From VXRJ01 sp965246995 (lineage in GTDB: Bacteria; Acidobacteriota; Vicinamibacteria; Vicinamibacterales; UBA8438), in NCBI GenBank assembly GCA_965246995.1, contig OZ252008.1, forward strand, positions 2,666,001-2,730,000: a stretch of 64,000 bases of DNA, in the 5' to 3' direction. The notes under the pieces are model-generated. The model made no database searches, was not told the origin of the DNA, and was given only the letters and a program-made list of their open reading frames with translations. Below are positions 28,452-36,180 of the stretch, one piece after another. A program made the translations under genes and the position numbers. How positions within the stretch are numbered: position 1 is the first letter of the stretch; the number at the start of each line of letters is the position of its first letter.

Positions 28452-29540
28452 TCAATAGAGGAGCATCGCCGCAACGATCACCAGGATGGCGAAGAGCACC
28501 ACCCATTGCCATACTTCCTGCTTGTCTTCGGCCGGGATCAACTGAAAAGTGATCGCCCGGTGGTTGTCGATTGCGTTTCGCAGAAACGACCCGGACGAGA
28601 GGTTCGCATTGTCGAGAATGAACGACCCGCTCCCGGAACGCGCATCGAACATCGCGACGCCTTCCGGGTTCAGCCGGGTCCGGAGTCCCTCAAGATCCGC
28701 CTCGAGAGTCTCATCGTAGTCGACGCCGCGTATGTAGTCCTGCAGCACGATATCGAGGTCGGCGCCGGTCCGCGAACCGATCACCACCGGATAGATCGCC
28801 AGACCACGGCGGCCGAACTCGGAGAGCGCCTGATCGAGCCGTGAGACCTGCTCGGCGTCCACCGCGAAGTCGCCGTCGGTGAACAGAAGCGCCACCCGGT
28901 CTTCACGCTCCTCCGGCTGCCAGTCTTCGTCACCGCTATCGAACCGATCCTGGTTGTCGAGCGACTGGTAGACATGTTCGAAGGCCGTCGCAATATCGCT
29001 GTCCCACGGGAAAGCGTCGCCCGAGAGTTGATCGGGAGGTCCGAGCTGTCCGACCTGTTCGATGAATCGCTCCGCATTCGATGAGAGATGCACCTGCCGG
29101 AGTGCAGTCGTCCCGAAGACAAACAGCGCTACCCGGTCACCCGGCGTCAGGATGTCCTGCGTATACAGACCCAGTGCTTCGCGCACCCCCAGCTCCAGCC
29201 GCGACGGACCAAGGTCAGGTACCCACATCGAGGCTGATGCATCGATGATCACGGCGACGTCGACATCGCCCCGTTTGAAGCTCGATGCGCCGTACACCCA
29301 GAACGGCCGCGCTGCCGCCACGCCGAGGACGGCGAGCGCCATGCTCACGATGAACCAGAACTTGATATGCCCGATCCAGGGATATGTGGATCCTTCCGTT
29401 CGCGCCGGGCGAAGGCGCAACCGAATCAGGAATACGCACAGGCCGAACAGCATCAGCAGTCCGGCTATCGGGACGACGGTGAGGTACTCCGGGTTCTGGA
29501 ACTCGACGCTCTCGCGCAGGGCAGCCTGCCAACCGCTCAT
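28452..29540 (-). CDS. mxaL: VWA-domain membrane protein, MxaL/BatA-like
   Basis: The 362-residue protein has two N-terminal membrane helices (LLMLFGLCVFLIRL; FWFIVSMALAVLGVAAA), a von Willebrand A domain with a complete MIDAS (DASASM, then Thr and TDGDF) and a C-terminal helix (VVLFAILVIVAAMLLY). The VWA domain would face the periplasm. ATG at 29540 (MSGWQAALRES) starts directly after the preceding stop; the longer frame to 29651 overlaps that gene. It is the last gene of an operon whose order equals mxaRSACKL, in which MxaL helps insert metal into methanol dehydrogenase. The gene symbol rests on order and domain, not on close similarity. Confidence 0.72.
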   Translation of the reverse strand: MSGWQAALRESVEFQNPEYLTVVPIAGLLMLFGLCVFLIRLRLRPARTEGSTYPWIGHIKFWFIVSMALAVLGVAAARPFWVYGASSFKRGDVDVAVIIDASASMWVPDLGPSRLELGVREALGLYTQDILTPGDRVALFVFGTTALRQVHLSSNAERFIEQVGQLGPPDQLSGDAFPWDSDIATAFEHVYQSLDNQDRFDSGDEDWQPEEREDRVALLFTDGDFAVDAEQVSRLDQALSEFGRRGLAIYPVVIGSRTGADLDIVLQDYIRGVDYDETLEADLEGLRTRLNPEGVAMFDARSGSGSFILDNANLSSGSFLRNAIDNHRAITFQLIPAEDKQEVWQWVVLFAILVIVAAMLLY

Positions 29541-29541
29541 G

Positions 29542-30207
29542 TCAGCCGCGCCGGCGGCGTACCGGCGTCCCCTCACCCCGCATCTGCTCGAGCTGCGGTG
29601 GCTCGACCTCGCGCAATGGCTCCAGGGCGCGGCGAACCGCTTCCGGATCACTCGTCAGGTCGTAGTTCCACTTGAAGTCGAAGCGCCCGGACGTATCACC
29701 GCGGAGTGCCCGCTCGTAGTCGGCGTTCACGTCCTCGAGCACCTCCTGAATGATCGCCAGCTTCTTCGGCTCGATTTCCGGGTCGTCGTCCGGGATGGCG
29801 CGGTAGCGCTGCCGTGCCATCTGAAACTTGGCGCTTGCGAGCAGGTGCGACGCGCGCGGGTCATCCACCTCGTCAGCCAGATCGCGGACCACCGCTTCGA
29901 AGTCACCCGTCAGGTAGTTGTAGGAAGCCTGCTGCAGGAACGCGTCCGAGAAAAGGTACGCATCCGCAAACCAGCCGAGGCCATACCCGCGGCTCCGCTC
30001 GTAGAAGCCGGTCACCTCGGTCAGTTCGGTGTCCGCTTCCTCGTAGTCACCCCGGTCGACCGCGTCGCTCAACGCATCCATTCGGCCATAGAAGCCCGCG
30101 AGCGAGTTGGAGGGGATGGCAACCGCGGCCAGAAACACCAACGCCAGAACAAAACCGATCAGGAACCGGAAGCCCGATTCCCGGTCGAGCAAGTCAGTTA
30201 ATCGCAT
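29542..30207 (-). CDS. mxaK: membrane-anchored helical-repeat protein, MxaK-like
   Basis: The 221-residue protein has one N-terminal membrane helix (FLIGFVLALVFLAAVAI) and an alpha-helical body with TPR-like pairs (EEADTELTEVTGFYERSR; ASHLLASAKFQMARQRYRAI). The C-terminus is basic (RGEGTPVRRRRG). It has no motif that names a reaction. Its place between two VWA genes corresponds to mxaK in methylotrophs, whereas in ordinary Bat operons the TPR gene follows both VWA genes. A ribosome site GAAGGAGAG precedes the ATG. Confidence 0.62.
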   Translation of the reverse strand: MRLTDLLDRESGFRFLIGFVLALVFLAAVAIPSNSLAGFYGRMDALSDAVDRGDYEEADTELTEVTGFYERSRGYGLGWFADAYLFSDAFLQQASYNYLTGDFEAVVRDLADEVDDPRASHLLASAKFQMARQRYRAIPDDDPEIEPKKLAIIQEVLEDVNADYERALRGDTSGRFDFKWNYDLTSDPEAVRRALEPLREVEPPQLEQMRGEGTPVRRRRG

Positions 30208-30254
30208 GTCGTTCTCTCCTTCGTTGCGCCGTCCGCGGTTTTCTCTCCGGGCGG

Positions 30255-31385
30255 TTACGGCCCCGTGCCCAGGAACAGTTCAGCCAGGAAGCCCGCCGGG
30301 ATACCGATCAGCAGGAATGCCATCGCCACCAGCAGGAATCGGGCGTAGATCGGCACCTTCAGTGCCCGATGCCGCTGCTCCACGCGAACCGCTTCCCGCT
30401 CGTCGATCGCCTGGTACGCTTCCTGAAGGCTGTCCTCGTCGGTCACGTCAAAATAGTCGCCGCCGTACTCGCGAATCATCTCGATGAGCCGGGGTGTGCT
30501 CGGATGGCCGATCATTGCCGTTCGCGCATCGGACGTATTGATGTAGATGATGTACGGCACGATATTGCGCTGGTTGAACGCAGCAAACTCCGTGTCGGGG
30601 AACTCGTCGACCGCAGCGTCGGTCACGATCAGCACCGCGCGGTTCGGCCGGTCGTCGTTCCCGAGCGCGGCGTCGTCCTGATCGAACTGTTTCGTGATGG
30701 ACTGCAGCGGCCGGATGATATTGGTATCTCCTTCCGCCGGAACGATCCGCACCTTGTCGCGCGGCACGACCATCGCCTTGTCGAGTCGCTGCGTCATCAC
30801 GTACGGTGCGTCCCACACCTGGAAGAAGTACAGCTCGTCATCCATGACGAAATCGTCCACCATGTAGGGATAGGTGGAGAAAAGCCAGAGCGACACGCGG
30901 TCGTTCTTTCCCCGGCGCATTTCGAGGAACTGGAGGTGCGCGTCGCGTGCCACTTCCGCCTTCGACTTGCCGGTGTCGGGGAATTCCCAGGCCATCGAGC
31001 CGGACGTGTCGACCAGATCGACCCGGACCCGCGATTCGATATAGCCGGTCACCTCCTCCGTCGCGGTGAGAAATGGATCAGCCGATGCGGCCACCATCAA
31101 GGCCAGCGCGGTGGCCACGGCCAACTTCGGCACCGAATGGAGGATCCGGATCCAGACCGGCTTCCGATGTTCCGGATCGATGAGGTAGCCCGAATGGTGC
31201 CGCGCATGCTTGCGCTGCCGAAGTACAAGTCGCGCCAGCGAAGCGACCGCCACCACGCCAACGACAACCGCCAGCCACGTGGCCAGGCCGATGTTGCCGT
31301 AGCGCACCTGCGCAAGCTCGGTCTCGAACAGCTCCTGCGCGCTGGTGGTGAAGAAGCTGGCGATCTCGTCCCAGGGCAAGAACAT
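30255..31385 (-). CDS. mxaC: VWA-domain membrane protein, MxaC-like
   Basis: The 376-residue protein has two N-terminal membrane helices (LAVVVGVVAVASLARLV; VATALALMVAASADPF), a VWA domain with MIDAS DTSGSM and VTDAAVDEF, and a C-terminal helix (YARFLLVAMAFLLIGIPAGFL). It is larger than, and only distantly similar to, the second VWA protein of the operon. The two probably act as a pair in the periplasm. Role by analogy: metal insertion or chaperoning of a quinoprotein. Confidence 0.72.
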   Translation of the reverse strand: MFLPWDEIASFFTTSAQELFETELAQVRYGNIGLATWLAVVVGVVAVASLARLVLRQRKHARHHSGYLIDPEHRKPVWIRILHSVPKLAVATALALMVAASADPFLTATEEVTGYIESRVRVDLVDTSGSMAWEFPDTGKSKAEVARDAHLQFLEMRRGKNDRVSLWLFSTYPYMVDDFVMDDELYFFQVWDAPYVMTQRLDKAMVVPRDKVRIVPAEGDTNIIRPLQSITKQFDQDDAALGNDDRPNRAVLIVTDAAVDEFPDTEFAAFNQRNIVPYIIYINTSDARTAMIGHPSTPRLIEMIREYGGDYFDVTDEDSLQEAYQAIDEREAVRVEQRHRALKVPIYARFLLVAMAFLLIGIPAGFLAELFLGTGP

Positions 31386-31411
31386 AACGCTCCCGTCTAC
31401 TCGACGCTCCG

Positions 31412-32527
31412 CTAGCCGCGTCCGCCGAACACTCCGGTCACCGTCCGCCAGAGTTGAATATGGGGACGGAGCGCCGTAAGCGAAGCGCCAATGGCTTCAG
31501 CCTCCGACATCGGGTCGGCAATCGGAGCACCGTCGCCCCGTTCCAACCCGGCGTGATAGATGACAAGGCGCGATGAGAGAGAGGCAAGCGCGTCCTTGCG
31601 CCCGTCGTCCGTCAGACCGTCCACATAGCGCTGTATATCTCTCGGCGTGTCCCCGCTGCGCAGATCCGGCAGTTCGGCCCGCAGGTACTCGCGAGTCGAT
31701 ATCACCAGATCGCGCGCCAGCGCCTGCCGCGATCCGTTGTCGCTCATCGGCGCCTTCTCCAGAGCCTGTACTTGCTTCCGGAGAGCCCGGCGAGCCTCCC
31801 AGATGGACGGGGGCGCAGGTATCAGCGATTCAAGGCGCTCGATCTCCTCAAGCTCTCTTGCCACTTCAGTCGGGACAGTTTCGGTCCGACGTGCCTGCCG
31901 GAACAGTAAGAAGAGCCAGGCTACCAATGGCAACGGCGCAACCGTCCATGCGATCGTCTGGAAAAGCGTCGCGCGCCCGCCGAACTCACCCAGTTCGATC
32001 GTGTCGCGGATATCCAGGATCGGCAGGTCCGTCATGGTCGAAACGTAGCGGACGAGCCGCTGACCGCCGTCTACCTGCTGGATCTCGGCATCTTCGATCT
32101 CCTCGCCCAGATCGCGGATCAGGTAGTAGAAGCCGAACGACGGGACAACGTACACGGCCTTCTCCGGCGCAATCAGCCGGAGGCTATATGCGAAGTCCCA
32201 GATATGCTCGTCTTCCACCTGCCGCTTGTCCACCGCGAGCGAGACCGCCTCGAACGGATGGACGGGCAAGTTCTCCGGCGCCATCCGATCCTCGAGGATC
32301 AGCAACTCCCGCCCCTCGTCGATCAGATCGGGGAAACGGACGCGGTATGTCTGGATGATCATGTCGCCCGTCTTTACGACGGTCGGCTCGATCTCAAGGG
32401 TCTCGATGGTAATCGGCGGCGAACCCGCTTCTTGAGCCGCAACCGGCAGCACCCCGGCAGTCAGCCCGACCGCCGCCATCGCCAGCACCACTGCAATGGG
32501 AGCCTGTCGCTTCGTCCGTTCTCTCAC
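31412..32527 (-). CDS. mxaA: exported membrane protein, MxaA-like
   Basis: The 371-residue protein has a signal peptide (AVVLAMAAVGLTAGVLPVAAQE), a periplasmic beta-rich domain (ITIETLEIEPTVVKTGDMI), one membrane helix (FQTIAWTVAPLPLVAWLFLLF) and a cytoplasmic helical tail. This layout fits MxaA/DUF4381-like proteins of MoxR operons. GTG at 32527 is preferred to ATG at 32545 because GGGGGAGG sits 6 bases before the GTG. No catalytic motif is visible. Confidence 0.6.
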   Translation of the reverse strand: MRERTKRQAPIAVVLAMAAVGLTAGVLPVAAQEAGSPPITIETLEIEPTVVKTGDMIIQTYRVRFPDLIDEGRELLILEDRMAPENLPVHPFEAVSLAVDKRQVEDEHIWDFAYSLRLIAPEKAVYVVPSFGFYYLIRDLGEEIEDAEIQQVDGGQRLVRYVSTMTDLPILDIRDTIELGEFGGRATLFQTIAWTVAPLPLVAWLFLLFRQARRTETVPTEVARELEEIERLESLIPAPPSIWEARRALRKQVQALEKAPMSDNGSRQALARDLVISTREYLRAELPDLRSGDTPRDIQRYVDGLTDDGRKDALASLSSRLVIYHAGLERGDGAPIADPMSEAEAIGASLTALRPHIQLWRTVTGVFGGRG

Positions 32528-32545
32528 GTGACCTCCCCCGCGCAT

Positions 32546-33463
32546 CTATCGTGCCGTCCTGGCGATAAAGAACTTCGGCAGTTCATCGATATGGTTCTCA
32601 GGTGTGAGCACCACCGAATCGACGCCCGCCTTGTGCTTCAGCATGTACTGCAACTCCGCGCGCCGCTCCTCGATGGTCCGCCGGATATCGCCCGCCTTGC
32701 GGGCCGAAATCACCGTCTGCCGGCCTGTCTCCATGTCGGCGATTCGGACGTAGCCCAAGCGGCTACGGAAGTTGAACTCGTCCGGATCGTCCAGTATCAG
32801 CATCATCATATCGTGCTTGGCGGCCAGCGTGGCGAGGAGCTTGAAGTCGATCGAGTCACGGTCATTCACCAGATCGACCACATCCGAGACCAGCATGATC
32901 GTGTGCCGGACCTTGAGCCGGGAAGCGATGAACCGCAATGGCACGCCGAAATTGGCCGCGCGCCGCTCCGGGAACTCCCGCTGCAGCTTCAGTTTTTCAA
33001 AAATCTGCGCCGCCATGTAGAAGATCTGCCCGCTGCCCAGCTTCGGCTTGATGTAGAGCTCCATCCGGTCCGAGAACCCGACCAGGCCGACCGGGTCGCG
33101 GGCGTTCGAACGCGTCAGGCCGATATTGCCGATCAGATCGAGCATCAGCAGCGCAATATTCGACGCCTTCGACAACTGGAACAGGATTGACGAGGACAGA
33201 TCGAGCAGGAACAGCGTCCGGAGTTCCTTCGGCTCCATGCGCTCGATCCGATAGATCTTTTCAGGGTAGGTGCGGAGGCTGAGTGCCCACGCGATGTCCT
33301 TCAACGGCTGGCCGGGACGCCACTGATCGACGCCCATGATGTCGTAGCCCGATCCCTTGAAGCCGCTCTTGTGGTCGCCGTAGTGGATTGAGCGGGACTT
33401 CTTCCGTGTCCGGATGCCGTGCTTGATGTCGCGGAACCGTGCATAGACCTCTTCTACTTCCAC
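32546..33463 (-). CDS. mxaS: DUF58 protein, MxaS-like
   Basis: The 305-residue soluble protein has the DUF58 signature (GSGYDIMGVDQWRPGQPLKDIAWALSLR, written here in outline only) followed by a degenerate VWA fold (FLLDLSSS, VGFSDRM, LVSDVVD). DUF58 proteins accompany MoxR ATPases and are thought to link the ATPase to membrane VWA partners. GTG at 33463 overlaps the end of the MoxR gene by 10 bases and has GGAGG 8 bases upstream. Confidence 0.8.
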   Translation of the reverse strand: MEVEEVYARFRDIKHGIRTRKKSRSIHYGDHKSGFKGSGYDIMGVDQWRPGQPLKDIAWALSLRTYPEKIYRIERMEPKELRTLFLLDLSSSILFQLSKASNIALLMLDLIGNIGLTRSNARDPVGLVGFSDRMELYIKPKLGSGQIFYMAAQIFEKLKLQREFPERRAANFGVPLRFIASRLKVRHTIMLVSDVVDLVNDRDSIDFKLLATLAAKHDMMMLILDDPDEFNFRSRLGYVRIADMETGRQTVISARKAGDIRRTIEERRAELQYMLKHKAGVDSVVLTPENHIDELPKFFIARTAR

Positions 33464-34584
33464 GGCGGGACCTCCATGTCCGCCACGATCTGACGGAGCA
33501 GATCCTCCTTGTTCACCGAAAACTCCATCCCTTCACGGAGCACCAGCCGGTGCGCAAGAACCGGTTCTGCCACCGCCTTGATATGGTCCGGCGTGATGAT
33601 TGTCTCGCCGTTGAAGAAAGCGAACGTCCGGGCGACCGCCTCGAGGTGGAAATGGACACGGGGCGAGATGCCGACCCGGATGTACTCCCGGACGGTGCGC
33701 GTCGCGCGCCCCTGCACACGATGCGGCCGGGTATTCCGAATCAGGCGTGTCTTGTACTGCTGGCCGTAATCCGACATCGTCACCGTGTTGAAGATATGCT
33801 CCGCAATCTCAAGCACCTCGTGCAGATCCGTCAGTTTCTCGACCTGTTTGCCGACCACGTTGCGCGCGGTGATGTTCAGTTCGTCTTCTTCCTCCTCCGG
33901 ATCCAACATGTTGATGGAGAGTGTCGTCCGGTCCAGCTGAGCAACCGGGTTGGCGAACGTCCCTTCCTCCTCGCCAAAGATGTTCTCCGTGCAGATCACC
34001 ATGAAGAACCGGGGACCCGTAATGTCGTTGTAGTCGCACGACAGTGGGAAGAGCGGCAGCATCTTTCCCTCGGCGAAATCGCCGTAGTCGGAATTGAGCG
34101 TCGCTGAACTCTCCTCCATGCCCTCGAGTATCGCCGCCTTCGTCTTGCCCGAGAGCCGGTTGTCCTCGTCGATCAGGACGATGTGCGCCATCAGCTTGCC
34201 CGGCTTGAAGTGAATCCGGCGCGTGCCATCCATTTCCTCGACGATCGTCTCGTAACCGAGAATGTCCTCCGGCATGTAGGTGGGGAGCCCCTGGATCCGC
34301 TCGAACTTGGCGTCGATGGCCATCGCGCAGGCGCTGACCAGATCCGTCTTGCCGGTGCCGGTCGGCCCCCTGAACATGAGGTGGGGCTGCCGCAGTTTCT
34401 TCCCCTGGCTCAGCTTGTCGGTATAGGGCAGGAGCGTGAAGAAGGCCCATGAAAGGATTCGCGCCGCGTCGTCCAACCCGTAGAGCCATTTCGTCGACTC
34501 CCGCTGGAACCGCTGTACGACCTCCTGCGCGCGGTCACGATCGGTGGCCGGTTTCATTTCGGCCGGCTTCGTTTCGACAGTCAT
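33454..34584 (-). CDS. mxaR: MoxR family AAA+ ATPase, MxaR-like
   Basis: First gene of the operon. The 376-residue AAA+ protein has Walker A GPTGTGKT, Walker B HIVLIDEDNR and the C-terminal lid of the MoxR family. MoxR ATPases act as chaperones that remodel or insert cofactors in partner proteins. ATG at 34584 (MTVETKPAEMKP) is chosen over 34641 because GGGGAG lies about 10 bases upstream. The divergent 168-base gap to the next gene must hold promoters for both directions; none is clear. Confidence 0.85.
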   Translation of the reverse strand: MTVETKPAEMKPATDRDRAQEVVQRFQRESTKWLYGLDDAARILSWAFFTLLPYTDKLSQGKKLRQPHLMFRGPTGTGKTDLVSACAMAIDAKFERIQGLPTYMPEDILGYETIVEEMDGTRRIHFKPGKLMAHIVLIDEDNRLSGKTKAAILEGMEESSATLNSDYGDFAEGKMLPLFPLSCDYNDITGPRFFMVICTENIFGEEEGTFANPVAQLDRTTLSINMLDPEEEEDELNITARNVVGKQVEKLTDLHEVLEIAEHIFNTVTMSDYGQQYKTRLIRNTRPHRVQGRATRTVREYIRVGISPRVHFHLEAVARTFAFFNGETIITPDHIKAVAEPVLAHRLVLREGMEFSVNKEDLLRQIVADMEVPPWK

Positions 34585-34752
34585 CGGCAGCGCCACTCCC
34601 CTGTCCCGGTGGCCCGTTCCCCCGGAAAAACAGCCAAGCATAGCAGCGTCAAGGTTCCAACGCTACCGCCCTGACGACCCAAACAGGATCCGTGAGGTTG
34701 GTTTTTTGTCGGCCGGAATGCCAACATGACCGCCCCAAGGAGGAGAGGATAG

Positions 34753-36180
34753 ATGCCATTGATGACGGCGGAACAGTATAGGGAGAGTCTGAGGGACGGG
34801 CGGACCGTCTGGTACCGGGGCGAGCGGGTGGACGACGTGACGACCCATCCGGTGATCGGTCTGGCGGTGGAGCATGCTGCGACCGACTACCGGATGGCCG
34901 AGGATGCGAACGAGCGCGATCTGGCCGTGGTCGAAGGCCCTGACGGGCCCTATTCCCGCTACTACGAGATCCCCGGCACGCCAGACGATCTGCTTCAGCG
35001 GAGCGCCCTGATCGAGCGGGCGACGGCGCTCGGCGGCACGCTGGTCGTGCTCATCAAGGAGATTGGAACCGACGCCCTCTTTGCCCTACGCCTGATCGCC
35101 AGCCACATGGACCGGACGCTCGGCACCGACTACTTGCCTCGGGTCGAGGCGTTTCACGCCCACTGCAAGGACCGGGACCTGGCAGTCGCGGTCGCCCAGA
35201 CCGACGTCAAGGGAAACCGGGCCGTCGGCCCCATGGCACAGGCTCATCCCGACTACTACGTCCGCGTCGTCGCCGAAGACGACGACGGCATCACGTTGCG
35301 TGGCGCGAAGGTGCACACCTCGGTTTCGACCAATGCGCACGAAATCATCGTGCTGCCGACGCGCAATCTGGCCCAGGGTGAAGAAGCCTATGCCGTCGCG
35401 TGCGCGGTGCCGGCGAACGCGCCGGGGTTGACGATGCTGGCAAGCGGATACGGCCGGACCGGCAATCCCTTCGAGCATCCGCTGAGTGCGCGCCACAAGA
35501 TGATGGAGACCCTGACCGTGTTCAACGATGTCAAGGTGCCGTGGGACCGGGTCTTCCTGAACGGTGAAGTGGCGATGGCCGGGCCGCTGGCGAAGACGTT
35601 CGTGGAGTTCCACCGCTTCACTGCGGTCAGTTACAAGCTGCCGCTGGTCGACCTGTTCGTCGGTGCATCCCATCTGATGGCGGAATACAACGGCGTACTG
35701 AAGGCGGGCCACGTTCGCGACAAGCTGGCGCGGCTAATCAGCTACGCGGAGATCTGCCGCGGCATGACTCGCGAGGCGGCGCACGAGGCAAGGACCGTAG
35801 ACGGTCTCGCCGTCCCGAACGCAGAACTGATCAACATCGCGAAGCTCTACTTCGCCACCAACTACCACGACGCGCTAGCCTGGGTTCAGGACATCGCCGG
35901 TGGCCTGCTCGTTACCGGCCCGAGCGCGGAGGACATGGATGACGCTACGCTCCGTCCCCTGATTGACCGTTATCTCGGCGCGGCCAATCCCGACGCCGAG
36001 GAACGCCTCCGCCTTATGAACCTGATTGCGGACCTGACCGCGAGCGACTTCGCCGGCTACCAGTCCACCCTCGCTATTCACGCCGAAGGGAGCATCGAGG
36101 CGGAAAAGATGACCATCTGGCGGCAGCACGATATCGCGTCGGATATCGCCTACGCCAAGCGTCTTGCAGGCATCAACTGA
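34753..36180 (+). CDS. HpaB/4-hydroxybutyryl-CoA dehydratase superfamily flavoprotein lacking the Fe-S cysteines
   Basis: The 475-residue protein aligns by eye to the 4-hydroxyphenylacetate 3-hydroxylase (HpaB)/4-hydroxybutyryl-CoA dehydratase superfamily, an acyl-CoA-dehydrogenase-like FAD fold (AVAQTDVKGNR, GAKVHTSVSTNAHEIIVLP, FNDVKVPWDRVFL). In the dehydratase, a [4Fe-4S] cluster is bound by a CxxxC pair and HxxxxxxC. Here only three cysteines exist in the whole protein and the equivalent segment reads FHRFTAVSYK, keeping the His but not the Cys. A flavin monooxygenase or redox-free role is more likely than dehydration. A strong AAGGAGGAG ribosome site precedes the ATG. The stop abuts the stop of the opposite TonB receptor gene with no gap. 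Confidence 0.75.
   Translation: MPLMTAEQYRESLRDGRTVWYRGERVDDVTTHPVIGLAVEHAATDYRMAEDANERDLAVVEGPDGPYSRYYEIPGTPDDLLQRSALIERATALGGTLVVLIKEIGTDALFALRLIASHMDRTLGTDYLPRVEAFHAHCKDRDLAVAVAQTDVKGNRAVGPMAQAHPDYYVRVVAEDDDGITLRGAKVHTSVSTNAHEIIVLPTRNLAQGEEAYAVACAVPANAPGLTMLASGYGRTGNPFEHPLSARHKMMETLTVFNDVKVPWDRVFLNGEVAMAGPLAKTFVEFHRFTAVSYKLPLVDLFVGASHLMAEYNGVLKAGHVRDKLARLISYAEICRGMTREAAHEARTVDGLAVPNAELINIAKLYFATNYHDALAWVQDIAGGLLVTGPSAEDMDDATLRPLIDRYLGAANPDAEERLRLMNLIADLTASDFAGYQSTLAIHAEGSIEAEKMTIWRQHDIASDIAYAKRLAGIN

Noticed and set aside
29814..31415. 533-codon open frame opposite the MxaK/MxaC-like genes
   Set aside because: Low-complexity basic translation; the minus-strand genes are clear.
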